The notes beneath the pieces were generated by a model that saw only the letters and a program-made list of their open reading frames with translations, had not been told where the DNA came from and ran no database searches. Shown here piece by piece: positions 54,947-63,926 of a stretch of DNA of 64,000 nt. Position 1 is the stretch's first letter. Each line of letters opens with the position of its first letter. The stretch lies in the NCBI GenBank assembly GCA_963776845.1, contig CAVZOJ010000023.1:62001-126000 (forward strand), read 5' to 3'. This DNA is from Roseitranquillus sp963776845 (GTDB taxonomy: Bacteria; Pseudomonadota; Alphaproteobacteria; Rhodobacterales; Rhodobacteraceae). A program made the translations under genes and the position numbers.

Positions 54947-56678
54947 GAGGCACCTCCCTTCCGCGGCAGCCCTTCAGGAAGTCGAAATCAGCTCCAGTGT
55001 CGGCCCCCTCGACGTGATCGTGGAACAGCTTCGCGTAGCCGCCCGAGGGCACGTCCACGCGCGACTTCCAGTCCGTCAGCCGAGCGGTCAACTCCTGCTC
55101 GGAGATGTCGAGATGCAATCGCCGAGCCTCGACATCGATCTCGATCATGTCGCCGGAGCGGACCACGGCGAGCGGCCCGCCTACCGCGGCCTCCGGCGCG
55201 GTGTGCAGAACCACGGTGCCGTAGGCCGTGCCGGACATGCGGGCATCCGAGATCCGAACCATGTCGGTGATGCCTTTCCTCAGCACCTTCGGCGGCAACC
55301 CCATGTTGCCGACCTCCGACATGCCTGGATACCCTTTCGGCCCGCAATTCTTGAGCACCATCACGCACGTCTCGTCGATGTCGAGAGCGTCGTCGGCAAT
55401 CTTCGCCTTGTAGTCGTCGATGTCCTCGAACACGACGGCGCGCCCGCGATGCCGAAGCAGATGCGGCGAGGCCGCCGATGGCTTCAGCACCGCACCATCG
55501 GGCGCAAGATTGCCGCGGAGCACGGCGATGCCGCCGGAAACGGTGAGCGCATTCTCCACCGGCAGGATCACGTCCTCGTTCCAGTTGACCGCGTCCTTCA
55601 CCTCGTCCCAGATCGCGCCGCCTGAGACGGTCAGCACGTCCTTGTTAAGCATCCCCCCCTCACCGAGACGCTTGAGCACCACCGGAAGCCCGCCTGCATA
55701 AAAGAACTCCTCCATCAGGTACTTGCCCGACGGCATCAGGTTCACAATCGTCGGCACGTCGCGGCCCAGACTGTCCCAGTCATCGAGCGTAATATCGACG
55801 CCCAAGCGCCCCGCAATCGCCAGCAGGTGAACGACCGCGTTGGTCGAGCCACCGATCGCGCCGTTGCAGCGGATCGCATTTTCGAATGCGGCCTTCGTCA
55901 TGACGTCGGAGGGTTTCAGGTCGTCCTTGACCATCTGCACGATGCGACGCCCCGAGAGCTGCGCCATCACCCTGCGCCGCGCGTCCACCGCGGGGATCGC
56001 CGCGTTGCCGGACAAAGCCATGCCGAGCGCCTCGGCCATGCTTGCCATGGTGGACGCGGTGCCCATCGTGTTGCAGGTCCCGGACGACCGCGACATGGCC
56101 TGTTCAGCCTCGAGGAAGTCGTCCTGGCTGATCTTCCCCGCCTTGATGTCCTCGCTCATCTGCCAGAGCGCCGTGCCGCTGCCGACCCGCTCGCCCCGGA
56201 ACCAACCGTTCAGCATCGGACCGCCGGTCACGACGATCGAGGGGATGTCGGTCGAGGCCGCGCCCATCATTAGCGACGGCGTGGTCTTGTCGCAGCCGAC
56301 AAGAAGCACCGCCCCGTCGATGGGCTGCGCGCGCATCGTTTCCTCTACCGCCATCGCGGCGAGGTTGCGATACATCATCGCCGTGGGACGAAACGTGTTC
56401 TCGGAGGCCGAGAATACCGGGACTTCGAGCGGAAATCCCCCCGCCTCCCACACTCCGGCCTTCACCTTCTCGGACAGTTCGCGAAGGTGGCCGTTGCACG
56501 GCGTCAGATCCGACCAGGTGTTCAGGATCCCGATGACCGGCCGTCCGTCGAAAAGGTCGTGCGGGTAGCCTTGGTTTTTCAGCCAGCCACGGTGGTAGAT
56601 GTTGTCGCGGCTCGTACCGCCGTACCACTCCTGCGAGCGCAACCTTCTGGGCCATCGTGCCGGCAAGAAACCCATCAT
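54933..56678 (-). CDS. L-arabinonate-type dehydratase, IlvD/Edd family
   Basis: This 581-residue dehydratase removes water from a sugar acid (L-arabinonate or relatives) to a 2-keto-3-deoxy acid using an iron-sulfur cluster. The cluster cysteines lie in TPCNGHLRELSE, VGCDKTTPSLMMG and SGTCNTMGTAST, and the magnesium-site lysine is in GCDKTTP. The N-terminal RSQEWYGGTSRDNIYHRGWL is typical of sugar-acid dehydratases rather than IlvD. ATG 56678 overlaps the gguC stop (ATGA). Exact substrate is inferred from the island. Confidence 0.9.
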   Translation of the reverse strand: MMGFLPARWPRRLRSQEWYGGTSRDNIYHRGWLKNQGYPHDLFDGRPVIGILNTWSDLTPCNGHLRELSEKVKAGVWEAGGFPLEVPVFSASENTFRPTAMMYRNLAAMAVEETMRAQPIDGAVLLVGCDKTTPSLMMGAASTDIPSIVVTGGPMLNGWFRGERVGSGTALWQMSEDIKAGKISQDDFLEAEQAMSRSSGTCNTMGTASTMASMAEALGMALSGNAAIPAVDARRRVMAQLSGRRIVQMVKDDLKPSDVMTKAAFENAIRCNGAIGGSTNAVVHLLAIAGRLGVDITLDDWDSLGRDVPTIVNLMPSGKYLMEEFFYAGGLPVVLKRLGEGGMLNKDVLTVSGGAIWDEVKDAVNWNEDVILPVENALTVSGGIAVLRGNLAPDGAVLKPSAASPHLLRHRGRAVVFEDIDDYKAKIADDALDIDETCVMVLKNCGPKGYPGMSEVGNMGLPPKVLRKGITDMVRISDARMSGTAYGTVVLHTAPEAAVGGPLAVVRSGDMIEIDVEARRLHLDISEQELTARLTDWKSRVDVPSGGYAKLFHDHVEGADTGADFDFLKGCRGREVPRDSH

Positions 56679-57676
56679 AGCACCCGGATTTCGGTCAGCG
56701 GCTCGACATCGCCAAGAGTGCGATGCGAGAGAGGATTGCGCAGGGCCATGCCGAACGGCGCAGCCTCGATCTCGAACACGTCGCCATCCTGCGGCGTTAC
56801 TCCGTCCGCCAAGGACAGCGTCGCCGTGCCATACATGTGAACATGTACGTCGCCCGGCTGACGGAACAGCCGGCACTTGAAGTGATGGTGTTCGAGGTTG
56901 CGGATCGTATGGGACATGTTTGCTTGGCCGGACAGGAAGGATTTCTCGAACACCACCTCATCGCCCCGCCGGATCCGGCTGACCCCCTCGACGCTTTCCG
57001 GCAGGTCACCGAGCAGCAGTTCGGGCCCGATGGCACATGGGCGGAGCTTCGAATAAGCGAGGTAGAGGTAGTTCTTCCGCTCGGTCACATGGTCGGAGAA
57101 CTCGTTGGCCAGCGCGAAGCCCACGCGGAAGGGCGTGCCGCTCGGGGCGATGACGTAGACGCCCGCAACCTCCGGCTCTTCTCCGCCGTCGAGTGCGAAC
57201 TCGGGACTTTCGAGTGGCGCGCCGGGCGCGACCAGTGCCGCGCCGTTCCCCTTGTAGAACCATTCGGACTGCACGCCAGCACGCCCGTTCGCAGGCTTGC
57301 CGCCCTCGACACCCATGCGAAACATCTTCATGGGGTGGGTCTCGTCTTCGGGTTTCTTCGCGTGCATCGACGCGCGGGTCGAAGCCGACCCCAGGTGCGT
57401 GAGCCCCGTACCCGTCAGATGCAGATGTGCCGGGTCGGGATGGGTCAGCGGCGGGGCAAGCCGACCGTCGGCCGCCAGACGCTCCAGATCGACGGCTCCG
57501 TTCAGGCCCAGCCAGAGGATCAGCTCGCGCAGAGGAGTCTCCTCCTTGGCGGCTTGCATCGCCAACTCGTAGAGGGTCGCATCGGTCTCGACTTCGTAGG
57601 CCTCGGTTCCCTCGCGCGCGACGACCTGAAGCCCGCCGTCAGTCTTGCGGTATTGCGACAGCAGCATCGCGCTCAC
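56675..57676 (-). CDS. gguC: GguC/AraD1 family fumarylacetoacetase-fold protein
   Basis: This 333-residue protein belongs to the AraD1/GguC group of the fumarylacetoacetate hydrolase superfamily. GTGLTHLGSASTRASMH, GNGAALVAPGAPLESPEFA and the metal-site region FALANEFSDHVTE are recognisable. In arabinose clusters AraD1 is proposed to act on 2-keto-3-deoxy-L-arabonate; in Agrobacterium gguC lies in the chvE-gguAB operon as here. The GTG start at 57676 overlaps the gguB stop (GTGA); ATG 57667 is an alternative. Confidence 0.88.
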   Translation of the reverse strand: MSAMLLSQYRKTDGGLQVVAREGTEAYEVETDATLYELAMQAAKEETPLRELILWLGLNGAVDLERLAADGRLAPPLTHPDPAHLHLTGTGLTHLGSASTRASMHAKKPEDETHPMKMFRMGVEGGKPANGRAGVQSEWFYKGNGAALVAPGAPLESPEFALDGGEEPEVAGVYVIAPSGTPFRVGFALANEFSDHVTERKNYLYLAYSKLRPCAIGPELLLGDLPESVEGVSRIRRGDEVVFEKSFLSGQANMSHTIRNLEHHHFKCRLFRQPGDVHVHMYGTATLSLADGVTPQDGDVFEIEAAPFGMALRNPLSHRTLGDVEPLTEIRVL

Positions 57677-58881
57677 CCCTTGTTCTTGTTCAGGACGTCG
57701 AAGATCACGGCCGCGAGCAGCACGAGGCCTTTGATGACCTGCTGGTAGTCGATGCCGATGCCGAGAATCGACATGCCGTTGTTCATCACGCCCATGATGA
57801 AGGCGCCGATCACCGCACCCACCACGGTGCCCACGCCGCCAGCCATCGATGCGCCGCCGATGAACACCGCCGCGATCACGTCGAGCTCGAATCCTGCGCC
57901 AGCCTTCGGCGTGGCGGTGTTCAGCCGGGCCGCAAAGACGAGGCCTGCAAGCGCCGCGAGCATTCCCATGTTGGCGAAGGTCAGGAACGTCAGCCGCCTG
58001 GCGTTGATTCCCGACAGCATCGCCGCGCGTTCGTTTCCCCCGATGGCGTAGATCCGCCTCCCCGTGGTCGTGCGCGAGGTCACGAACGAGTAGACGGCGA
58101 TCAGGAGCGCCATGACGATGAACACGTTCGGAAGGCCTCGGAAATCGGCCATCAGCCAGCTCAGATAGGCGATCCCGAGGAAGATGATCGCGGTCTTGGC
58201 GGCGAAGAAGGCGAACGGCTCGTCCACCTCACCTGTTCGGGCCTGCGCCTGCCGGTTCCGGATTGCCAAGGCAGCCAGACCTGAGGCGACCACCAAGCCG
58301 ATCACCTGCGAGAACAGGTTCATGCCCTCTGCGTTGAACAGATCGGGGACGAAGCCCGAGGATATCAATTGGAACTCGCGCGGGAACGGCCCCACCGACT
58401 GCCCAGCCAGCAGCCACAGCGTCAGACCCTTGAAGACCAGCATCCCGGCCAGCGTCACGATGAATGAGGGGATGCGGAAATAGGCGATCCAGAAGCCCTG
58501 GGCCATGCCGATCAGCCCGCCCACGGCGAGGCAAAGGACGGCGGCAATGAAGTAGGGGACATCCCAGTTGACGATCATCACGGCAGCCAGCGCGCCGATG
58601 AAGCCCAGGACCGAGCCGACGCTGAGGTCTATGTGGCCCGCGACGATCACCAGCAGCATCCCGATCGCCATGATCACGATATAGGAGTTCTGCAGGACGA
58701 GGTTCGTCAGGTTCACAGGCTTGAGCAGGATGCCCCCCGTGGCGACCTGGAAGAACGCCATGATCGCGATCAGTGCAAAGAGAATGCCATATTCGCGCAA
58801 ATGCTTTTTCAGGAACCGCCAGCCTGCGCCGGCCGGATGCGTCACGGGCGCGCCGCCGGATCTGTCGATGGTGTCGGTCAT
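57673..58881 (-). CDS. gguB: Multiple-sugar ABC transporter permease GguB
   Basis: This 402-residue permease of the XylH/MmsB group has the motifs IVIMAIGMLLVIVAGHIDLS and DVIAAVFIGGASMAGGVGTV and about ten or more membrane segments. It forms the channel for the ChvE-delivered sugars (galactose, arabinose, xylose, glucose in Agrobacterium). Its start overlaps the gguA stop by four bases and its stop overlaps gguC, so the operon is tightly coupled. Confidence 0.92.
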   Translation of the reverse strand: MTDTIDRSGGAPVTHPAGAGWRFLKKHLREYGILFALIAIMAFFQVATGGILLKPVNLTNLVLQNSYIVIMAIGMLLVIVAGHIDLSVGSVLGFIGALAAVMIVNWDVPYFIAAVLCLAVGGLIGMAQGFWIAYFRIPSFIVTLAGMLVFKGLTLWLLAGQSVGPFPREFQLISSGFVPDLFNAEGMNLFSQVIGLVVASGLAALAIRNRQAQARTGEVDEPFAFFAAKTAIIFLGIAYLSWLMADFRGLPNVFIVMALLIAVYSFVTSRTTTGRRIYAIGGNERAAMLSGINARRLTFLTFANMGMLAALAGLVFAARLNTATPKAGAGFELDVIAAVFIGGASMAGGVGTVVGAVIGAFIMGVMNNGMSILGIGIDYQQVIKGLVLLAAVIFDVLNKNKG

Positions 58882-60413
58882 CTCTGGCGGTGCCCCGATT
58901 TGATGATGCTGGCCATGATCTTTTCCTGGCTGGCTTGTGCGGTGGACATTTCACCCACGAAGCGGCCCTCGTTCATGACGTAGAGACGGTCGGTGATGCC
59001 GAGGAGCTCGGGCATTTCGGAGGAGATGACGATGATGGCCTTGCCGGCGGCCGCAAGATCGCGGATCACGGTGTAGATCTCGAACTTGGCGCCCACGTCT
59101 ATGCCCCTGCACGGTTCGTCGAGGATCAGGATGTCGGGGTCGGCGAAGAGCCACTTCGAGAGGACCACCTTCTGCTGGTTTCCGCCCGACAGGTTCACTG
59201 TCTCCTGCTCGATCGAACTCGACTTGATCGCGAGACGGTCGCGGTAGCGCTCGGCCACTTCGGCCTCGCGACTACGATTGACGATGCCGCGATCGGCGAC
59301 CGCCTCGAGGTTTGCCAACGGGACGTTGCGCCTGATCGTCTGGTCGAGGACCAGACCATAGGTCTTGCGATCCTCGGTGGCGTAGGCCAGGCCCGCGTTG
59401 ATCGCCAAACGAACGGTAGAGAGGTCGACCTCGCGTCCGTTGATCTTGGCGGTGCCAGTGATGTCACGTCCGTAAGAGCGTCCGAAGAGGCTCATGGCCA
59501 GCTCGGTACGCCCGGCCCCCATCAGGCCCGCGATCCCCAGCACTTCGCCGCGCCTGACATGGAATGAGACATCGTTGACCACCATGCGCTCCGGGTCGAC
59601 CGGGTGGCGAACCGTCCATGACGAGACCTCCATCGCGATCTCGTCCGAGATCTTCGGGGTGCGCGACGGGTAGCGGTCATCCAGCGCGCGGCCCACCATG
59701 TCGCGGATGATGTCGTCTTCGGCGATGCCGTCCTTGCAGTCGAGCCGCGAGACCGTCGCGCCATCGCGGATGACCGTAATCGTGTCGGCGACGCGCGAAA
59801 CCTCGTTCAACTTGTGCGAGATCAGGATCGACGTCACCCCCTGCTTGCGGAATTCGATGAGGAGCTGCAGCAGCTTTTCGCTGTCCTGCTCGTTGAGTGA
59901 AGAGGTCGGCTCATCGAGGATCAGAAGACGCACGTCCTTGGAAAGCGCCTTGGCGATCTCCACGAGCTGTTGCTTGCCGAGGCCCAGGTCGCCCACCCTG
60001 GTCTTGGGGCTCTCCTTCAAGCCGACCCGCTCCAGCAGCTGCCTGGCGCGACGCTCGGTTTCGCGCCAGTCGATGACGCCGCCTTGCGCCCTCTCGTTGC
60101 CCAGGAAGATGTTCTCGGCGACCGACAGAAGCGGGATCAGCGCGAGTTCCTGGTGGATGATGATGATGCCGCGGCTCTCGCTGTCCCGGATCGACGAGAA
60201 CGTCTGGACCTCGCCGTCGAAGACGATTTCGCCGGAATAGTGGCCGTGTGTGTAGACACCCGACAGCACCTTCATGAGCGTCGACTTGCCCGCGCCGTTC
60301 TCGCCCACGAGGGCGTGGATCTCGCCCTCTGCGACCTTCAGGTTCACGCAGTCGAGTGCTTTGACTCCGGGAAATTCCTTGGTGATGTCGCGCATCTCCA
60401 GGATGGTCGCCAT
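58878..60413 (-). CDS. gguA: Multiple-sugar ABC transporter ATP-binding protein GguA
   Basis: The 511 residues form two ABC domains. The first has Walker A VGENGAGKSTLMKVLSG, the signature-like LGLGKQQLVEIAKALS and Walker B LLILDEPTSSL; the second has GLMGAGRTELAMSLFG and LSGGNQQKVVLSKWL. It powers sugar import with GguB and the ChvE binding protein. ATG 60413 lies 90 bases after the chvE stop, with a hairpin in between that may set the ratio of binding protein to ATPase. Confidence 0.93.
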   Translation of the reverse strand: MATILEMRDITKEFPGVKALDCVNLKVAEGEIHALVGENGAGKSTLMKVLSGVYTHGHYSGEIVFDGEVQTFSSIRDSESRGIIIIHQELALIPLLSVAENIFLGNERAQGGVIDWRETERRARQLLERVGLKESPKTRVGDLGLGKQQLVEIAKALSKDVRLLILDEPTSSLNEQDSEKLLQLLIEFRKQGVTSILISHKLNEVSRVADTITVIRDGATVSRLDCKDGIAEDDIIRDMVGRALDDRYPSRTPKISDEIAMEVSSWTVRHPVDPERMVVNDVSFHVRRGEVLGIAGLMGAGRTELAMSLFGRSYGRDITGTAKINGREVDLSTVRLAINAGLAYATEDRKTYGLVLDQTIRRNVPLANLEAVADRGIVNRSREAEVAERYRDRLAIKSSSIEQETVNLSGGNQQKVVLSKWLFADPDILILDEPCRGIDVGAKFEIYTVIRDLAAAGKAIIVISSEMPELLGITDRLYVMNEGRFVGEMSTAQASQEKIMASIIKSGHRQR

Positions 60414-60470
60414 CGGCTTCCTCCGCCTTTCGCAACGGCCCCACGGCGCCTACTGCAGGCGGGAGGCATC

Positions 60471-60494
60471 GCGGTCGCGACGTGCCGCGACCGC
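60471..60494 (-). other. Hairpin between chvE and gguA
   Basis: GCGGTCGCG (60471-60479) and CGCGACCGC (60486-60494) form a perfect nine-pair stem with a six-base loop, eight bases beyond the chvE stop. No T-run follows on the minus strand, so it more likely protects the chvE mRNA 3' end after processing than ends transcription, as seen in other binding-protein operons. Confidence 0.55.
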
Positions 60495-60502
60495 CGGCAG
60501 GG

Positions 60503-61567
60503 TCACTCGATCTGATCGCGGGCGTAGTAGCCCGATCCGATCAGCACGTCGTCCCAATTTTCCTGCGTCACCTTCACCGGCTCGAGCAGGTAGGACGGCA
60601 CGACCTTGACGCCGTTGTCATAGGTCTCGGTGTCGTTGATCTCTGGCTCGCCGCCCTCCAACAGGGCCTCGACCATGCCCACGGTCACGCCAGCGAGTTC
60701 GCGCGTGTCCTTGAAGATCGTCGAATACTGCTCATCGTTGAGGATCGACTTGACCGACTGCACCTCGGCGTCCTGACCGGTAACGATGGGCATCTTCATG
60801 TCGCCAGAACCGTAGCCGACGCCCTTCAGCGAAGAGAGGATGCCGATCGAAAGCCCGTCATAGGGCGAAAGCACCCCGTGGATCTGCTTGTCGGTGTAGT
60901 TGGCCGACAAGAGGTTATCCATGCGGGCCTGAGCGACCGAGCCGTCCCAGCGTAGCGTGCCGACGGTGTCCATGCCCATCTGCCCCGACACGATCTCGAT
61001 CGAGCCATCGTCGATCAGCGGCTGCAGGACGGACATCGCGCCGTCATAGAAGAAGTAGGCGTTGTTGTCATCCGGGCTGCCGCCGAACAGCTCCACGTTC
61101 CAGGGCGAAACGTCAGGGAAGCGCTCCTCCAGCCCGGCAACCAATGTCTCTGCCTGCTGCACCCCGACCTTGAAATTGTCGAAAGTGGCATAATAGCTGA
61201 CGTCGCCGGAGTCGCGGATCAGCCGGTCATAGGCAACGACGGGGATGTCCAGAGCGGCAGCGTTGGCCAGCGCATTCGTCAGCGTCGTGCCGTCGATTGC
61301 CGCGATCACCAGCGCGTCGACGCCTTTCGTGATCATGTTCTCGATCTGGGCGAGCTGGTTGGGGATGTCATCCTCGGCGTACTGAAGGTCGGTCGCATAG
61401 CCCGCTTCCTCGAATTGCTGAACCATGTTGTCACCGTCGGCGATCCAGCGTGCGGAGGATTTCGTGGGCATCGCGATCCCGATCGTGCCCTTGTCCTGGG
61501 CATAGGCCGGTGCGACGAGGATGGCAGCAAGCGCCGTCGCGCCGAGGGCGCGTCGAGTGAAAGTCAT
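60503..61567 (-). CDS. chvE: Multiple monosaccharide-binding protein ChvE
   Basis: This periplasmic binding protein of 354 residues has a signal peptide (MTFTRRALGATALAAILVAP) and the mature start TIGIAMPTKSSARWIADGDN typical of ChvE, which binds arabinose, galactose, glucose and xylose and in Agrobacterium also signals to VirA. YDRLIRDSGDVSYYATFDN and VLSPYDGLSIGILSSLKGVG are family-typical. GGGAGG lies six bases upstream of ATG 61567. It is the first gene of the eleven-gene sugar island and divergent from gbpR. Confidence 0.94.
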   Translation of the reverse strand: MTFTRRALGATALAAILVAPAYAQDKGTIGIAMPTKSSARWIADGDNMVQQFEEAGYATDLQYAEDDIPNQLAQIENMITKGVDALVIAAIDGTTLTNALANAAALDIPVVAYDRLIRDSGDVSYYATFDNFKVGVQQAETLVAGLEERFPDVSPWNVELFGGSPDDNNAYFFYDGAMSVLQPLIDDGSIEIVSGQMGMDTVGTLRWDGSVAQARMDNLLSANYTDKQIHGVLSPYDGLSIGILSSLKGVGYGSGDMKMPIVTGQDAEVQSVKSILNDEQYSTIFKDTRELAGVTVGMVEALLEGGEPEINDTETYDNGVKVVPSYLLEPVKVTQENWDDVLIGSGYYARDQIE

Positions 61568-61704
61568 GGGTGTCCTCCCGTCGAGCGAGGATCTCCGCCT
61601 CGCCAGAATTGTTTTGTCGCCAGTCGCCTGACAAGACAAAGCATTGCGCAGTTTGGGTATATTCTACAAATTCCGTTTAAGCTTTCCGATATCGCAAAAG
61701 TGGT

Positions 61705-62667
61705 ATGCACGACGCTTCCCAGACCGGCAATCTCGTCCGCAAGGGCCTCAAATTCTCGCAGCTTCGGCTGCTTGCGGCTCTTCTCGATCATCGGCAGATT
61801 GGCGCCGCCGCCGCACATGTGGGCATGACGCAACCGGCCGCGTCGCGGCTCCTTGCGCAACTCGACGAGATGGTGGGCACGCCGCTCTACTCGCGCCATC
61901 CACGCGGCGTCGAACTGACGGAAGCCGGGCGCATCCTCGCGGAGCAAGCGGTGCATGCATTGCGCGGTCTCGACCGCGCCGAAGAACGCGTGACCCAGGT
62001 CGGCGGGGGGCTGCGCGGGCATGTCCGCATCGGCGCCGTGACTGGTCCGTCTCTCGAACTGCTACTCCCGGTGCTGCGCGAAGCGCGCCTGGCGTTCCCG
62101 GACATCGAGGTCACGGTCGCGGTGGACACTTCGGACCGACTGGCGGAAACGCTTCTGGCCGACGGTCTCGACTTCTACATCGGCCGAATACCGGATGGAG
62201 TGGACGCGCGTCCGTTCAAGATCGAACCGATCGGTCCGGAGCCGATCAGTCTGCTCGTCAGGCTCGAACATCCACTCGTTCATCGGCGCAACCTGACGCT
62301 TGAGGAATGTCTTATGTACGACTGGGTCATGCAGCCGCCCGGCGGTCTCTTGCGACGCACCGCCGAAGCGCATCTTCTGGAACGCGCCCTCCCACTGCCC
62401 CGGCGCGTTATCAGCACGACGTCGATCCTTTTCACGCTTGCTCTGATCAACGAGACGAACGCCGTGGCTCCCCTCGCCCGCGCTGTAGGGCAATTCTTCA
62501 TCCAACGGGCAGCGTTGGGAAGTCGTCTGGAGATGCTTCCCGTTGCCGAAGATATGGCTGTCAAAGACTACGGGCTCGTCCGGCGTGCCGAAGAAGACCC
62601 GCGCCCTGTGACGCAAAGCATTCTGGCTCTCGTCCGGACCGCTGTGGGAAGAAGGCTACGGCATTGA
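61705..62667 (+). CDS. gbpR: LysR-family regulator GbpR
   Basis: This 320-residue LysR-type regulator has the winged helix-turn-helix at residues about 15-75 (LKFSQLRLLAALLDHRQIGA, MTQPAASRLLAQLDEMVG) and a substrate-binding effector domain. It resembles GbpR, which activates chvE in response to galactose or arabinose in Agrobacterium. It is divergent from chvE, 137 bases start to start, in an AT-rich intergenic region where its operator is expected. It presumably controls the whole island. Confidence 0.88.
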   Translation: MHDASQTGNLVRKGLKFSQLRLLAALLDHRQIGAAAAHVGMTQPAASRLLAQLDEMVGTPLYSRHPRGVELTEAGRILAEQAVHALRGLDRAEERVTQVGGGLRGHVRIGAVTGPSLELLLPVLREARLAFPDIEVTVAVDTSDRLAETLLADGLDFYIGRIPDGVDARPFKIEPIGPEPISLLVRLEHPLVHRRNLTLEECLMYDWVMQPPGGLLRRTAEAHLLERALPLPRRVISTTSILFTLALINETNAVAPLARAVGQFFIQRAALGSRLEMLPVAEDMAVKDYGLVRRAEEDPRPVTQSILALVRTAVGRRLRH

Positions 62668-62754
62668 ACTCGGGTCCGCCGCGGGAAACCTGCAGACCGT
62701 CCTGAGCGCGCTCCGACGAGACACGGGACGAGCTGGTTCGGCGACAACCGTCAT

Positions 62755-63450
62755 CTAGGTGTTCAGTCCCGTCATTTGGTGGATCGGGTCGAGGATGAAT
62801 CGATCCGGCTCTGAGGTCCAGATCTTGCAGATGTATTCGTAGGGCGTGAGGCCACCGAGGGTCTTGAGCCGCCGGGCGAAATTGTAGGCTGCCATGAAGT
62901 CTGCAAGATGCGTGCGCAGCTGGTTGTGGCTTTCGTGGTGAAAGCGCTTGACGGTCGCGTCCTTGATCGTGCGGTTCATCCGCTCGACTTGTCCGTTTGT
63001 CGGGAAAACATTCCACTGGACTGTTTTCTGATCCTCCAAACTCCAGGGGTGGTTCGGCTTGGTGAGCCGGTGCTCGATCCCGTTCGCTTCGCAGATCATG
63101 TCGAAGCGCATCGGCCGAGCGATGATCGCGTTCCGATTCCTCGGCTGCTCGGCGAACTGGATGCCATTGTCGGTCAGGATGGTGTGGACCTGGTAAGGTA
63201 CGGCTTCGAGCATAAGCTGCAAGAACTCCCAGGCCGTGCGCCTGTCGGCCTTTTTGACAAGTTGTGTGACGACGAACTTGCTTGTGCGGTCGATGCCCAC
63301 GAAGAGGTAGAGCTTGCCCTCGGAGGTCTGCACCTCCGCAATGTCGATGTGGAAAAAGCCGATCGGATAGCGCTTGAAACGCTGCCGTTTCGGCTTGTTG
63401 CCCTCGACGTCAGGCAGACGTGAGATGCCATGCTGCTTCCGTAATGGGCG
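62755..63450 (-). pseudogene. IS481-family transposase, N-terminally truncated and interrupted
   Basis: The catalytic half of an IS481 transposase is present: HGISRLPDVEGNKPKRQRFK, FFHIDIAEVQTSEGKLYLFV, HTILTDNGIQFAE and the C terminus KIWTSEPDRFILDP. The N-terminal third is replaced by unrelated GC-rich sequence upstream of about 63450. Between KPNHPW and TNGQVER, next to the catalytic glutamate, an in-frame insertion of 14 codons (63001-63042) carries a palindromic element. The region before it (IIARPMRFDMIC) is also slightly altered. It is very unlikely to be active. Confidence 0.82.
63001..63042. repeat. Short palindromic element with TCCAGTGGA core, copy B
   Basis: A 42-base insertion interrupts the IS481 transposase. 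On the minus strand it contains GAAAACA, G, TCCAGTGGA, A and TGTTTTC, a 25-base near-perfect palindrome, within an outer GTTTG/CAAAC pair. It shares the GGAGTT start, the TCCAGTGGA core and the TTTT...CG end with copy A at 47563-47609. Here it keeps the frame open and adds 14 residues (SLEDQKTVQWNVFP). Confidence 0.6.
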
Positions 63451-63501
63451 TCCTGCCGTCAAGCACTTCCTCCCGCGAGGGCTCCGCCTGGCGCAGCGTG
63501 G

Positions 63502-63545
63502 GCGAGCGGGGCGCGGAGCCATGCGGAGCGCAGCGCCCCGCTCGC
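63502..63545. repeat. Large GC-rich inverted repeat in IS debris
   Basis: GCGAGCGGGGCGC (63502-63514) and GCGCCCCGCTCGC (63533-63545) are perfect inverted copies of 13 bases with an 18-base loop. The element sits where the N terminus of the IS481 transposase should be. It may be a REP-like palindrome or the end of another mobile element. Confidence 0.5.
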
Positions 63546-63597
63546 TGTGGTGATGATTACGCCTGTCGCCCTCGCTCTGTCGCGCCGCCGGTTTCAT

Positions 63598-63926
63598 GCT
63601 TCCGTCCGTGGTCGGCGCGCGGCCGCCACATCATGCCATCCAGGTGAACCCCGAGCGCCTATCTGAAGAGCGTGCTGCACGTCCGTGGACGCGTCACGAG
63701 CGGCCTGCCTGTCAATCAGCACTGAACCGGGACCCCTGATCGGCGTCCAAAAGGGGGTGTGACTCAATTTCGGTGCAGCCTCCTACGCGGCGACGACGAG
63801 CCGGGCGCGAAGGAGGTCGAGGTTGGCGCGACCGTACATCTGATGGGGTGGACGGCCTCTGCACCCAAGCCGGCGGCGCGGGTTAAGTGGCCGTATGACC
63901 GCGTCGTCTCCAGAGGAGCTGCCACC
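63598..63926. other. Mobile-element debris without a gene
   Basis: I see no supported gene here. The stretch near 63719-63765 (ACTGAACCGGGACCCC, then TCGGCGTCCAAAAGGGG) looks like the spacer region common upstream of IS21-type istA genes in Rhodobacterales, so it may be a fragment of such an element. The last 80 bases lead into the IS110 gene. Confidence 0.4.
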
